Shown here: piece by piece, positions 9,634-18,621 of the stretch
Layout of the letters: each line of letters begins with the position of its first letter
Numbering within the stretch: position 1 is the first letter of the stretch
Source: JAAYJK01 sp964501655
Lineage (GTDB): Bacteria > Bacillota > Syntrophomonadia > Syntrophomonadales > Syntrophomonadaceae
Assembly: GCA_964501655.1 (NCBI GenBank)
Contig: CAZCTN010000009.1
Coordinates: 1 to 64,000, forward strand
Direction of reading: 5' to 3'
Length of the DNA stretch: 64,000 nt
Program-made: the position numbers and the translations under genes
Notes under the pieces: model-generated
What the model saw: the letters and a program-made list of their open reading frames with translations, nothing else
Told to the model about the DNA's origin: nothing
The model's database searches: none

Positions 9634-9846
9634 TTAATGGCTGTGCTTGCAGTCAGGGTCTCCGCAGGAACATGAACCGGCTGGTCTTGCTGCTGCTTCA
9701 TCCAGTGCGGCCCTAACTCCGCCCTTGATCCAATCTATATACTGACGGTAAAGTACTTTCTGTTCTTTTTCCTCTTCCGGGGTGAGGCCAATATCCTTTT
9801 TGATCCGTGCCAGCTCGTTTATACGCTTTATCTGCTCTTCATTCAT
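9634..9846 (-). CDS. DUF896 (YnzC-like) protein with Cys/His tail
   Basis: A 70-aa protein. Residues 1-50 are the DUF896 two-helix unit (INELA..., LTPEEEKEQ, LYRQYIDWIKGGVR). The family includes Bacillus YnzC/YneA-region proteins of poorly known function. The last 14 residues add a CSCGDPDCKHSH tail (C-x-C-x4-C-x-H-x-H), which I do not recall in the family and which looks metal-binding. GAGAGG precedes the ATG. Confidence 0.8.
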   Translation of the reverse strand: MNEEQIKRINELARIKKDIGLTPEEEKEQKVLYRQYIDWIKGGVRAALDEAAARPAGSCSCGDPDCKHSH

Positions 9847-10217
9847 AGGTAAACCTCTCCTCTCCTTTCATTATCATTATAGTCTCATTGTATATGCAAA
9901 TCCTTGCCGATGGCAAATCAATCAGGCTGTTTTGTGGGTTTCGGCCAAGGAAAAGGGACGTCTGGACATGGAGATTGTCTGGGCATAATTCAATCTATGC
10001 TGCTGTTGTCCGACCCGGCGGAGGGAAAAAAATCCCTCAGAGACTGTGCAATCGGTTATAATGGATTCTAATATACAGGGTGACATTTCACCCGCCCGCC
10101 GGACTGTTTCAACCTTTGTGTATGGTTAAATATATGGCTTGAGGAGCCGGATTGCGGATATGAAGGCCAATCACCCGGTGATTCTCGCTGTCTGTCCAGC
10201 ATTTCATGGAGGTATTT
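9847..10217. other. Divergent intergenic region between the DUF896 gene and recJ
   Basis: 370 nt without a credible gene. It holds three short perfect hairpins: GAGGGA-A6-TCCCTC (10021-10038), GGGTGA-CATT-TCACCC (10078-10093) and AATCACC-C-GGTGATT (10169-10183). A TATAAT at 10057-10062 lacks a recognisable -35. None of the hairpins has a U-tract, and I recognise no known RNA family. Confidence 0.4.
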
Positions 10218-13022
10218 ATGCATCTGAGATCTTACTGGCAGTTTAAATCTTTTAATGAAGCCAAAGCCCGTTTGTTGCAGCAAGAGCTTGATATATCGCC
10301 GGTAGTGGCTAAATTAATGGTGCAAAGGGGCATTGATACATCTTTGCTAGCTCGGGATTTTCTATATGGCCAGCTCCAGGATTTAAGCGATCCTTTTTCT
10401 CTGGGCGGCATGCAGCCTGCAATAGCCCGTATTTTACAGGCCATGCAAAAGGGGGAAAGGATAGTCATTTACGGTGATTATGACGTGGACGGCATATGCA
10501 GCATAGTCTTGCTTAAGGATTGCTTTGAGCAGCTGGCTTACCCGGTGGATTATTATGTTCCGGGCCGTTTCAACGAGGGTTATGGCTTGAACCTGGAAGC
10601 AGTAGAAAAGCTGGCTGCTCAGGGTTATAAGCTGGTGATCAGCGTTGACTGCGGAATTAAATCCATAAAGGAGACGGCGACTGCTGCAGAATTGGGGCTG
10701 GATATAATAATAACTGATCATCACACTTCGGATGAACAGCTTCCGCCGGCGGTTGCCATTGTTAACCCGAAGATAGACGGTAATGAGAAAAATCGCAATC
10801 TGGCCGGAGCCGGGGTAGCTTTCAAATTGGTCCAGGCTTTATGTAAGAGCAGCGCTGCCCGGCTGGATATTTATCAGTGGCTGGACCTGGTGGCTCTGGC
10901 TACTATTGCCGATATTGTGCCTTTGACCGGTGATAACCGTATTTTCGTTAAATATGGATTGGAAAGATTGGCTGATACCAACCGGCTGGGGCTGCAGGCT
11001 TTGCTCAACGAATGCGGTCTGCAAGGAAGGCAGTTGCTGCCTTCCCATATTGGATTTGCTCTTGCTCCCCGCTTGAATTCAGCCGGACGTCTGCAAAATG
11101 CCGGTATCAGTATCGAACTGCTGTTGACCAAAGATAAACAGACAGCCCAGGAACAGGTTCAAAGGCTGAGTGATATGAATGCTGAGCGCCGGGGAATAGA
11201 AGAAGTTATCTTCCAGGAAGCGATAGCCTGGGTGGAAAAAGAAAAGATGATACAGGATCGAGTGCTGGTATTGGGAGGGGAAGGGTGGCACCAGGGAGTT
11301 ACTGGAATTGTGGCTTCCAGATTGTGTGACCGATATCATCGCCCGGCGATTTTGATATCCTGGGATGGATCTGTAGGTCGAGGATCTGGTCGCAGTATCC
11401 ATGGGTTTGATCTTTATCAGGCTCTAAAAGCCTGCAGCAGCTATTTGCAGCAGTTCGGCGGACATAAGCTGGCCGCCGGACTGACCATGAATAAGGACGA
11501 TTACAGGGATTTTAGGCAGGCCATCAATAAATGGTGTGAAGACAACTATCAGGCCGAAGCTTTGAGGCGATGTCAATTCATTGACTTGGAGGTTGAAATG
11601 GAGGACATCGATGGCAGCCTGTTAAACGAACTGCAGCGCTTTCAGCCCTGTGGAGAAGGCAACCCGGTGCCGGTATTGGCGTTAAGGAATTCCCCGATTT
11701 ATTCTCCCGGGCTGGTAGGCCAGGGCCATTTTAAGAGCCAGGTGGGCAGCCAGCGCCTGTCAGCCATAGCCTTCAATCGGGCTGATCTTATTGACTGCCC
11801 CACAGGTATATGTTACCATGACCAGTGTTTTGAATTAACTGAAAATGTGTTTCGGGGTCAGAAGAATCTCCAGCTCAAGATAAAGGACATGAAACCTTCC
11901 TACTGGCCGGATGTTGCCCCCAGCAGCGGCTTTAGCTCCGGCTTGATCAGAGCGACAGAAAAAATTCTGCGGGAGTTAAAACACCGGCGGCCGGTGCTGT
12001 TTGTATGCCCCACTCATAGAACTCTGCTCAGGCAGGTTAATGTTTTGCAGAGCTTCTTTCGACCCAATATGATTGCCGAGTTGCATGGCCGCCTGCCTGC
12101 CGCCGGAAGGAAAAGCGCTGAAGCGGACTTCATTCAGGGGCGAAACCAGATATATGCCGTTTCATTATCCTATCTGAGGTACTACCTGGAAAACCAGAAC
12201 TGGCCCAATAAGCTTCGCTTGTTGGTTCAGGCCTGGCCTGATACCATTGATCAAAACCTGCTGTTTTGGATGAAGAATTGCGAAATAGAGAGTATAGACG
12301 AAAAGGTCCGGGATATTGAGTGGACAGCCCAGGATGTTTCCGAGGATTATCCCGGCAGAACCTTGATTTATGCCAATCGCAAAAGAACCATAAGCCGCAT
12401 CCTGGAAAAAATTCCTGCCAGTAAAACGGAGGCTGGTTTAGCCGGTTTGCACCAGAGGCGCAGAATCAGACAGGAATTCTGGCAGACCGGGTGCTCAACT
12501 CTGATTACTGATGGGTCCTACAGCGGGTGCAACACCTTTGATCTGAAGTTTGATCGGGCGTTGTTTGCCGATGCCCCCTTTAGTTCCTATGAGGCCGCAA
12601 TGGTCATGGAGCAGCTGAAAACCCCGTGTTCCAGCGCCGGGATACTATTCAGTCAGGAGGACATAAGCTCCAATCTCCGCTATCTGAGTCGAATATATCC
12701 TGAGCCGGAGACTGTCCAGTCCGTATGGGCAGTTCTGCAAGACTACGGTCAGCAGGCTGGCAGGATAGAGGCCGGGCAGCTAGCCGGGCTGGTAAGTAAA
12801 GATTCGGGCCGGGAATATTCGTCCCTGGATATATTTCCGGTACTGAATATTCTGGTTGATCTTGGCTTGTGTCAAATAGATAAAAAGGGTAGTATTATTG
12901 AAATAAAGTGCAGTAATACAGGAAAAATGCAGCTGCCCGTCAGCAGATCCCCTTATCATTTGGAAGGAAAGCAAGAAAAACAAGTATGGGAAAATTTCGC
13001 CAATGGTATAAAAATCATATAG
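10218..13022 (+). CDS. recJ: Single-stranded-DNA exonuclease RecJ with helicase-like C-terminus
   Basis: 5'-3' ssDNA exonuclease of recombination and mismatch repair. At 934 aa it is much longer than proteobacterial RecJ (about 580). Visible motifs: GDYDVDG (about 86-92), SVDCGIKS, the DHH signature TDHHTSD, and the DHHA1 motif GGHKLAAG (about 412), followed by the OB region to about 555. Residues 557-934 resemble a degenerate superfamily-2 helicase (VLFVCPTHRTLLRQ, LHGRLPAAGR) without a Walker A; Bacillus RecJ has a similar extension. The start is the ATG at 10218, 5 nt after GGAGG; an in-frame ATG at 10206 contains that site. relA follows 9 nt downstream. Confidence 0.92.
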   Translation: MHLRSYWQFKSFNEAKARLLQQELDISPVVAKLMVQRGIDTSLLARDFLYGQLQDLSDPFSLGGMQPAIARILQAMQKGERIVIYGDYDVDGICSIVLLKDCFEQLAYPVDYYVPGRFNEGYGLNLEAVEKLAAQGYKLVISVDCGIKSIKETATAAELGLDIIITDHHTSDEQLPPAVAIVNPKIDGNEKNRNLAGAGVAFKLVQALCKSSAARLDIYQWLDLVALATIADIVPLTGDNRIFVKYGLERLADTNRLGLQALLNECGLQGRQLLPSHIGFALAPRLNSAGRLQNAGISIELLLTKDKQTAQEQVQRLSDMNAERRGIEEVIFQEAIAWVEKEKMIQDRVLVLGGEGWHQGVTGIVASRLCDRYHRPAILISWDGSVGRGSGRSIHGFDLYQALKACSSYLQQFGGHKLAAGLTMNKDDYRDFRQAINKWCEDNYQAEALRRCQFIDLEVEMEDIDGSLLNELQRFQPCGEGNPVPVLALRNSPIYSPGLVGQGHFKSQVGSQRLSAIAFNRADLIDCPTGICYHDQCFELTENVFRGQKNLQLKIKDMKPSYWPDVAPSSGFSSGLIRATEKILRELKHRRPVLFVCPTHRTLLRQVNVLQSFFRPNMIAELHGRLPAAGRKSAEADFIQGRNQIYAVSLSYLRYYLENQNWPNKLRLLVQAWPDTIDQNLLFWMKNCEIESIDEKVRDIEWTAQDVSEDYPGRTLIYANRKRTISRILEKIPASKTEAGLAGLHQRRRIRQEFWQTGCSTLITDGSYSGCNTFDLKFDRALFADAPFSSYEAAMVMEQLKTPCSSAGILFSQEDISSNLRYLSRIYPEPETVQSVWAVLQDYGQQAGRIEAGQLAGLVSKDSGREYSSLDIFPVLNILVDLGLCQIDKKGSIIEIKCSNTGKMQLPVSRSPYHLEGKQEKQVWENFANGIKII

Positions 13023-13031
13023 GGTGATGAT

Positions 13032-15215
13032 ATGCGAGTAGAGGTTCAGCCTTTGCTGGAATGTGTGCTTAGCTATGACCCCGGGGCCAATACCGGGCTG
13101 ATTGAAAAAGCATTTGATCTGGCCGACCAGGCACACCAAGGACAAAAAAGGATATCCGGTGATCCTTATATAACCCACCCGCTGGAAGTAGCACTGATAC
13201 TGGCTGACATTGAGATGGATACAGCCTCCATATGTGCAGCTCTTTTGCATGATGTGGTGGAAGATACCAGCTATACTTTCGAGGATATTTTGAGTATTTT
13301 CGGTGAGGAGATAGCCTTGCTGGTTGACGGGGTTACCAAGTTAAGCCGGATTAACTTTAAGTCCAGGGAAGATGCCCAGGCAGAAAACCTGCGCAAGATG
13401 TTTTTGGCCATGGCCCGGGATATAAGGGTGTTGCTGATAAAACTGGCTGACCGCCTGCATAATATGAGGACTTTGGATTATCAGAGTGAACGCAAGCAAC
13501 AGGAGATTGCCCGTGAGACCATGGAAATTTTTGCTCCCCTTGCTCATCGCCTGGGTATATTCAAATTCAAGTGGGAATTAGAAGACCTGGCCTTTGCCTA
13601 TTTAAACAACGTAATGTACCGGGAGGTTGCCAGCAGGCTGAAGAAAAAGCGGCGAGAGCGAGAGGAATATGTCAATGAATTAATACAGCATCTGCGGGAG
13701 GGACTGGACAAGGCCGGCATCGAAGCGGAGATCGCAGGGCGTCCCAAGAATATATATAGTATCTATAAGAAGATGATAAAACAGAATAAGGACGTAGATG
13801 AAATCTATGACAAGATTGCTATTCGGGTAGTCGTAGATGACATATGGGTCTGTTATGGAGTGCTGGGAGTGATACATACCATGTGGACTCCCCTGCCAGG
13901 GCGATTCAAGGATTATATTGCCACCCCCAAGCCGAATCTGTATCAGTCCCTGCATACTACCGTTATCGGTAAAGGCGGAGAGCCCTTTGAGGTACAGGTG
14001 CGTACCTGGGAAATGCATAAGACTGCGGAATTCGGAATAGCAGCCCACTGGCGCTACAAAGAAGGGGAGAGTACGGCCGGGAAAAAACTGGACAAAAAGC
14101 TGGCCTGGCTCAGAAGCATCCTGGAATGGCAGCAGGATATTAATGATACCGGTGAATTCATGGAATCTTTAAAGATAGATTTGTTTGATGATACAGTATA
14201 CGTTTTTACCCCCAAAAGCGATGTGTATGAACTGCCCAAAGGGTCTTGTCCGGTGGATTTTGCTTATCGGGTGCATACCGAGGTAGGGCACCGCTGTACT
14301 GGAGCCAGAGTTAATGGCCGAATCGTTCCACTGGATTATCAGTTGAGCAACGGTGACATAGTAGAGATAATAACTTCGAAAAGTTCTCCGGGCCCTTCCC
14401 ATGACTGGTTGAACTTTGTAAAAACATCATCGGCTCGTAACCGGATAAAGCAGTGGTTCAAAAAGGAACAGCGTCAATCCAACATCCTCAAAGGCCATGA
14501 GATGCTGGTAAATGAGATGAAGAAAAGACATCTCTCCCCCAAGGAACTCCTTAAAGAAGAAAAGCTTCTGGAGGTGAGCAAACGCTTCAGCCTAACCAAC
14601 ATCGAGGATTTGTTTGCTGCCGTCGGGGATGGCAATATCACAGTCAATCAGGTTATCAACAAACAGAAGGAGATATACTTTAACGATGCCCAGGTGGATG
14701 ATATAGAATCCTTGCCCTTGCATAGCGCCGCAGTTCAACATGAAAGAGAAACCAAAGCCCTGCGGATAAAAGGGGTAGATGATGTAGCTATAAGATTAGC
14801 CCGCTGCTGCAATCCGCTGCCCGGTGATAGTGTAAGGGGCTATATTACCAGGGGAAGAGGTGTATCTGTACATAGGCAGGATTGTCCCAATATGCTGAAC
14901 TATTTGAAGCATGAAAAGGAAAGAATTATTGAAGTTGAATGGGCTGACGACAAGGGTCTGTACAGCGTTGAGATTGAGGTCCGGGCTCTGGACAGGCCGC
15001 GTATGACTGCGGATGTGATGGTGGAAATTAATGAGACCAGGATACATATTATATCAGTATTCTCCCGGGTGACCAAGAACAACTGGGTGATAATGAACTT
15101 TAAGATGGAAATCAAGGATATGGGTCACCTGCAAGCGGTGATGCAGAGAATAAAGAAAATTAAAGACGTGCTGGAAGTTAGAAGGGTGCTGCCCGGAGAG
15201 GTAAGGAGCGAGTGA
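13032..15215 (+). CDS. relA: Bifunctional (p)ppGpp synthetase/hydrolase
   Basis: A 727-aa RSH enzyme making and degrading the alarmone (p)ppGpp. The N-terminal HD hydrolase is intact (LLHDVVEDT, about 75). The synthetase domain (KDYIATPKPNLYQSLHTTV, about 295-313), the TGS domain (FTPKSDVYELPKG), the zinc-finger/CC region (RCCNPLPGD) and the C-terminal ACT domain all follow. Both catalytic halves look active. GGTGAT lies 3 nt before the ATG, and the stop abuts dtd. The recJ-relA-dtd order matches Bacillus apart from a missing apt. Confidence 0.95.
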   Translation: MRVEVQPLLECVLSYDPGANTGLIEKAFDLADQAHQGQKRISGDPYITHPLEVALILADIEMDTASICAALLHDVVEDTSYTFEDILSIFGEEIALLVDGVTKLSRINFKSREDAQAENLRKMFLAMARDIRVLLIKLADRLHNMRTLDYQSERKQQEIARETMEIFAPLAHRLGIFKFKWELEDLAFAYLNNVMYREVASRLKKKRREREEYVNELIQHLREGLDKAGIEAEIAGRPKNIYSIYKKMIKQNKDVDEIYDKIAIRVVVDDIWVCYGVLGVIHTMWTPLPGRFKDYIATPKPNLYQSLHTTVIGKGGEPFEVQVRTWEMHKTAEFGIAAHWRYKEGESTAGKKLDKKLAWLRSILEWQQDINDTGEFMESLKIDLFDDTVYVFTPKSDVYELPKGSCPVDFAYRVHTEVGHRCTGARVNGRIVPLDYQLSNGDIVEIITSKSSPGPSHDWLNFVKTSSARNRIKQWFKKEQRQSNILKGHEMLVNEMKKRHLSPKELLKEEKLLEVSKRFSLTNIEDLFAAVGDGNITVNQVINKQKEIYFNDAQVDDIESLPLHSAAVQHERETKALRIKGVDDVAIRLARCCNPLPGDSVRGYITRGRGVSVHRQDCPNMLNYLKHEKERIIEVEWADDKGLYSVEIEVRALDRPRMTADVMVEINETRIHIISVFSRVTKNNWVIMNFKMEIKDMGHLQAVMQRIKKIKDVLEVRRVLPGEVRSE

Positions 15216-15216
15216 T

Positions 15217-15666
15217 TTGAGAGCGGTTGTGCAGAGAGCCATCAGCAGCAAGGTTGTGACAGCCGGTGAGATCTGCGGCCAAATAGGACCGGGATTGATG
15301 GTTCTGCTGGGGATCAAACGGGGAGACACAGAAAAAGATGCAGAATACATGATGGATAAAGTAATCAATCTCAGGATATTTTCGGACCGGGAAGGGAAAA
15401 TGAACCGATCCCTGATTGATTTCGGGGGAGAGATTTTACTGGTCAGCCAGTTCACCCTCTACGGTGATGTTCGAAAGGGGAGAAGGCCTGGCTTCAGTGA
15501 AGCTGCTTTGCCTGATCAGGCTCTGCCCCTCTTTCGTTACAGTATTGATTATTTGCAGAAAAAGGGCATCAAGGTTGCCACCGGAGTATTCGGCGCAGAT
15601 ATGCTGGTAAGCATCGAAAACGATGGACCGGTTACCATTTTGCTCGATAGTGAGAAAATGTTTTAA
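15217..15666 (+). CDS. dtd: D-aminoacyl-tRNA deacylase
   Basis: A 149-aa enzyme removing D-amino acids from mischarged tRNA, acting as a dimer. The family signatures SQFTLYGD (about 79-86) and the Gly-Pro-containing DGPVTILLD motif near the C-terminus are present. The start is a TTG at 15217, one base after the relA stop, with AAGGAG inside the end of relA; translation is probably coupled. Confidence 0.94.
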   Translation: MRAVVQRAISSKVVTAGEICGQIGPGLMVLLGIKRGDTEKDAEYMMDKVINLRIFSDREGKMNRSLIDFGGEILLVSQFTLYGDVRKGRRPGFSEAALPDQALPLFRYSIDYLQKKGIKVATGVFGADMLVSIENDGPVTILLDSEKMF

Positions 15667-15682
15667 TTAGGAGGTAGAGGCT

Positions 15683-16315
15683 ATGATATTAAAGGGCTTG
15701 GAAATAAGCGCCATGGCAGTAAATTGTTACATTATAGGATGTGAAGAGACTAGAGAGGCTGCAGTCATCGATCCCGGAGGGAATGCCCCCGCCATATTGA
15801 GACTGCTGGAACAGGAGAATCTAAAAGCAGTTTACATTATCAATACCCACGGTCATATAGATCACATCGGAGCCAATCGGGCAGTGAAAGATGCTACCGG
15901 GGCGCAAATAATTATTCATACCGGAGACGCCCATATGCTGGAAAACGCGGTCTCCAATTTCTCATTTATGATGGGCAGCAAAGTAACCAGTCCCCCCGCT
16001 GATATTCTTATTGAAGAAGGCGAGACAATTAAAATTGGCAACACGGTGGAGTTGGAGGTTATCCATACTCCCGGTCACAGCCAGGGAGGTATCTGTCTCA
16101 AGGTGGATAAGATCATATTCGTAGGGGATACACTGTTCCAGGGGTCCATAGGAAGGACCGATTTCCCGGGGGGATCTTATCCCCAAATTATACAGAATAT
16201 AAAAGAAAAACTATTGTGCTATGATGATGATGTGGTGTGTTACCCCGGTCATGGTCCGGCTACCACCATCGGCTTTGAGAGAAAGCACAATCCTTTTATT
16301 AACGGAACTATTTAA
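15683..16315 (+). CDS. MBL-fold metallo-hydrolase, glyoxalase II-like
   Basis: A 210-aa metallo-beta-lactamase-fold hydrolase of the YqgX/YcbL type. The THGHIDHIG motif (about 53-61), HTPGHSQGG, GDTLFQGSIGR and CYPGHGP supply the two-zinc ligands. It probably hydrolyses a thioester such as S-lactoylglutathione-like compounds, but the substrate is unproven. A strong AGGAGG precedes the ATG. Last gene of the recJ-relA-dtd run; a terminator hairpin follows. Confidence 0.85.
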   Translation: MILKGLEISAMAVNCYIIGCEETREAAVIDPGGNAPAILRLLEQENLKAVYIINTHGHIDHIGANRAVKDATGAQIIIHTGDAHMLENAVSNFSFMMGSKVTSPPADILIEEGETIKIGNTVELEVIHTPGHSQGGICLKVDKIIFVGDTLFQGSIGRTDFPGGSYPQIIQNIKEKLLCYDDDVVCYPGHGPATTIGFERKHNPFINGTI

Positions 16316-16322
16316 GAGTATC

Positions 16323-16356
16323 TCTGCCCGGATGATAACCATGTCATCCGGGCAGA
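16323..16356 (+). terminator. Terminator hairpin after the MBL hydrolase gene
   Basis: A perfect 13-bp stem (TCTGCCCGGATGA with TCATCCGGGCAGA) around an 8-nt loop, 8 nt after the stop codon. The downstream AAGATAATTT is a weak U-tract, so some read-through is possible. Confidence 0.7.
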
Positions 16357-16375
16357 AGATAATTTAATAAAAATC

Positions 16376-16404
16376 TTTACTTTGCTGCAGCTTTATGGTA
16401 GCAT
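16376..16404 (+). promoter_or_regulatory. Candidate promoter for the T-box/aroF transcript
   Basis: TTTACT (16376-16381), a 17-nt spacer and TAGCAT (16399-16404). An overlapping alternative uses TTGCTG. Placement just before the T-box leader is what supports it; the match itself is modest. Confidence 0.35.
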
Positions 16405-16429
16405 TACTACAAATATTGCAAATGCGATG

Positions 16430-16692
16430 AACGAGTAAAGTAGATATGTGAAATTATTCAGAGAAGAGATGTCACCGGCTGCAAGCATCTCCATAAGGAA
16501 GCATATTGAAGTTCACTCCGGAGCACCCGGCTGAAACACAGGCAAGTAGGTCGTGGCGGAACTCTTACCGTTAAAAGAGAGGAGATATCGGATAAACCTG
16601 TATCTTTATCTAAGCGGGCCAAATGGCAAATTGGGTGGTACCGCGGGTGGCACAAATGCTTCTCGTCCCATGGAGGATGGAGAAGTTTTTTT
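16430..16692 (+). promoter_or_regulatory. T-box riboswitch 1 (probable Phe specifier) with terminator
   Basis: A tRNA-sensing leader. A distal stem-I hairpin pairs GAGATG (16466-16471) with CATCTC (16486-16491). The candidate specifier is TTC (Phe) at 16512-16514 in the context TTGAAG-TTC-ACTCC. The T-box sequence GGGTGGTACCGCGG (16633-16646) can pair as an antiterminator with CGTCCC. The competing terminator pairs CTTCTC (16659-16664) with GAGAAG (16680-16685), followed by seven Ts. Uncharged tRNA-Phe should allow read-through to aroF-pheA. The specifier reading is inferred from position, not from a folded model. Confidence 0.88.
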
Positions 16693-16806
16693 GTTTATAG
16701 GATAGGATTTATCCCGCATCTTGTAAGTAAGTGGGTATCTATGCCAATCAGGGTGGTACCGCGGGAAGTTTTTTACCTCTCGTCCCTATACGGATGAGAG
16801 GTTATT
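16693..16806 (+). promoter_or_regulatory. Second, partial T-box module with terminator
   Basis: A second T-box sequence GGGTGGTACCGCGG (16751-16764) with its own CGTCCC. Its terminator stem pairs ACCTCTC (16775-16781) with GAGAGGT (16796-16802) and is followed by TATTTG. Only about 60 nt separates it from terminator 1, too little for a full stem I with specifier. It is therefore a duplicated antiterminator/terminator without its own codon reader. A GTG-initiated reading frame running through this element into aroF is an artefact. Confidence 0.82.
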
Positions 16807-16829
16807 TGTATTTTAAGGAGGCAACGATT

Positions 16830-17672
16830 ATGAAGAATCTACTGGTTCGAGAAGGCAGTGATCTGCTGGTATCCCGTACCCGGCAGGAGGAAAACACCAG
16901 GGTCAACATCAAGGGTTGTGTGGTAGGCGGAGAAGAAACGGTGGTAATCGCGGGGCCATGCGCCATAGAAAACGAAGACCTGTTGAAAGAAACCGCTTTC
17001 AAAGTCAGAGCTTCGGGAGCATCCATGCTGCGGGGCGGAGCTTATAAACCCCGCACTTCTCCCTACAGTTTCCAGGGGCATGGTGAAGAAGGGCTGAAGA
17101 TACTGGCCCGGGTGGGTCAGGAAATGAACATGCCGGTAGTGACCGAGGTAATGGATAGTGAAGATATCGAACTGGTGGCTGAATACTCAGACGCCCTGCA
17201 GGTAGGAGCCCGCAATATGTATAATTACTCCATGCTCAAGAAGCTGGGGCGGTTAAACAAGCCGGTGGTTTTAAAAAGAGGATTATCCGCTACCATTGAA
17301 GAGTGGCTCCTGGCGGCCGAATATGTTCTGGCGGGCGGGAACGGCCAGGTCATCATGTGCGAACGAGGTATTAGGACTGCCGAGCCCTGGACCCGGAATA
17401 CCATCGATTTGTCCGGGGTAGCTCTGGTAAAAGAATTGTCCCATCTGCCGGTTATGGTTGATCCCAGCCATGGAACCGGGGTAAGGAGCCTGGTGACTCC
17501 CATGGCTCGAGCTGCCCTGGCGGCCGGTGCCGACGGACTGATGGTTGAAGTTCATCCTCATCCGGAAAAGGCCGTGTCTGACGGGCCTCAGTCTCTTACT
17601 CCCCGGGGCTTCAGCCAGTTAATGAGGGAAATCGAACCCATAGCCCGGGCCTGCGGAAGGAGGATCAAGTAA
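16830..17672 (+). CDS. aroF: 3-deoxy-7-phosphoheptulonate synthase (DAHP synthase)
   Basis: First step of aromatic biosynthesis: PEP plus erythrose-4-phosphate to DAHP. The 280-aa class I-beta (KDO8P-synthase-like) enzyme has no chorismate mutase domain. Motifs: AGPCAIE (about 38), RGGAYKPRTSPYSFQG, and DPSHGTG near the C-terminus. The start is the ATG at 16830, 8 nt after AAGGAGG. It lies downstream of the tandem T-box and one base from pheA, so both enzymes share the Phe-responsive control. Confidence 0.95.
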   Translation: MKNLLVREGSDLLVSRTRQEENTRVNIKGCVVGGEETVVIAGPCAIENEDLLKETAFKVRASGASMLRGGAYKPRTSPYSFQGHGEEGLKILARVGQEMNMPVVTEVMDSEDIELVAEYSDALQVGARNMYNYSMLKKLGRLNKPVVLKRGLSATIEEWLLAAEYVLAGGNGQVIMCERGIRTAEPWTRNTIDLSGVALVKELSHLPVMVDPSHGTGVRSLVTPMARAALAAGADGLMVEVHPHPEKAVSDGPQSLTPRGFSQLMREIEPIARACGRRIK

Positions 17673-17673
17673 T

Positions 17674-18504
17674 ATGTTATGTGCTGTTCTGGGTCCGGCG
17701 GGGACCTTCAGCGAAGAAGCTGCCCAGCTGTACTGGGGGGAAGAAGTAGTTGTATCTGCAGCTCCTAGTATACCTGCCCTGTTCACCATGCTGGCCAGGG
17801 GAGAAGTGGAAGATGTCATGATTCCCATAGACAACTCCCAAGCTGGCTCTATTCATGCCTCTATTGATGGTCTGCAGGAGTATCCGGTATGCATAAAGGG
17901 AGAGATAATCATACCCATTCGACAGCATCTGATTGCAGCCAGAAAATATGCCCCGGAGGAGATAGAACTCTTGGTTTCGCAGCCAGTAGCTTTGCTTCAG
18001 TGTTCTGATTTCATCGAGCTGGTTTTGCCGGGAGTAAGAACCGAAATATGCAACACTACCACCGGTGCCCTGCAAATAGCAGGAGCTGAGAGCAGAAAAG
18101 CAGCGGCTATCGGCAACCTGAAGGCAGCCAGGATTTATGGATTGGAAATAATACAAGAAGATATTCAGAACCAGTCCAATACCACCCGCTTCCTGCATAT
18201 TGGCCGGGCTGGTTCTGACTCGGGCCCGGGAGAGAAGGCCAGCTTGATCTTTTCACTGCCGGACACCCCGGGCAGTTTGTATAAGGCCCTGGGGATATTC
18301 GCCACCAAAGACCTTAACCTGTCCAAGATTGAATCCCGACCCGATAACAACAAACAGGGCAGATTCTGTTTCTATATTGAGGTGGAGATGGGACAAAAAC
18401 AGCAGCCTCTAAACCAAGCTTTGGAGGAACTACAGCAATACTGCAAACAGGTTAAGTATCTGGGATCGTACAACAAGGTAAAAAGATGTCCTCCCCTTAT
18501 TTAA
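17674..18504 (+). CDS. pheA: Prephenate dehydratase
   Basis: Converts prephenate to phenylpyruvate, the Phe-specific branch. The 276-aa stand-alone dehydratase has the GPAGTFSEEAA start, the NTTRFL motif (about 168) and a C-terminal ACT domain with the ESRP Phe-binding motif (about 226) for allosteric feedback. It starts one base after the aroF stop, with AGGAGG inside the end of aroF. Together with a TTC specifier, this makes a coherent Phe-regulated pair. Confidence 0.95.
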   Translation: MLCAVLGPAGTFSEEAAQLYWGEEVVVSAAPSIPALFTMLARGEVEDVMIPIDNSQAGSIHASIDGLQEYPVCIKGEIIIPIRQHLIAARKYAPEEIELLVSQPVALLQCSDFIELVLPGVRTEICNTTTGALQIAGAESRKAAAIGNLKAARIYGLEIIQEDIQNQSNTTRFLHIGRAGSDSGPGEKASLIFSLPDTPGSLYKALGIFATKDLNLSKIESRPDNNKQGRFCFYIEVEMGQKQQPLNQALEELQQYCKQVKYLGSYNKVKRCPPLI

Positions 18505-18553
18505 GCCCCAAGTTCCTGTTGAAAAAAACGGCGGGTTGCAACTTGCTGCCTGG

Positions 18554-18602
18554 TTGCAGCAGCGGGCTGAAACAGCTCCGCAGTTTCTGTCAATGTCTAA
18601 AT
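18554..18602 (+). repeat. Dispersed 49-nt palindromic repeat, copy 2
   Basis: Aligns end to end with 3589-3637: TTGCAG...GGGCTGAAAC...GCAGTTTC...TCTAAAT. The hairpin core is GAAACAGCTCCGCAGTTTC, with changes in the stem relative to copy 1. It fills the gap between pheA and hemZ, ending 19 nt before the hemZ start. Confidence 0.6.
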
Positions 18603-18621
18603 TAGAGAAAGGGAGACACCT

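Noticed and set aside
16731..16829. A GTG-initiated N-terminal extension of DAHP synthase
   Set aside because: It runs through the second T-box and its terminator; the ATG at 16830 has a proper AAGGAGG at 8 nt.
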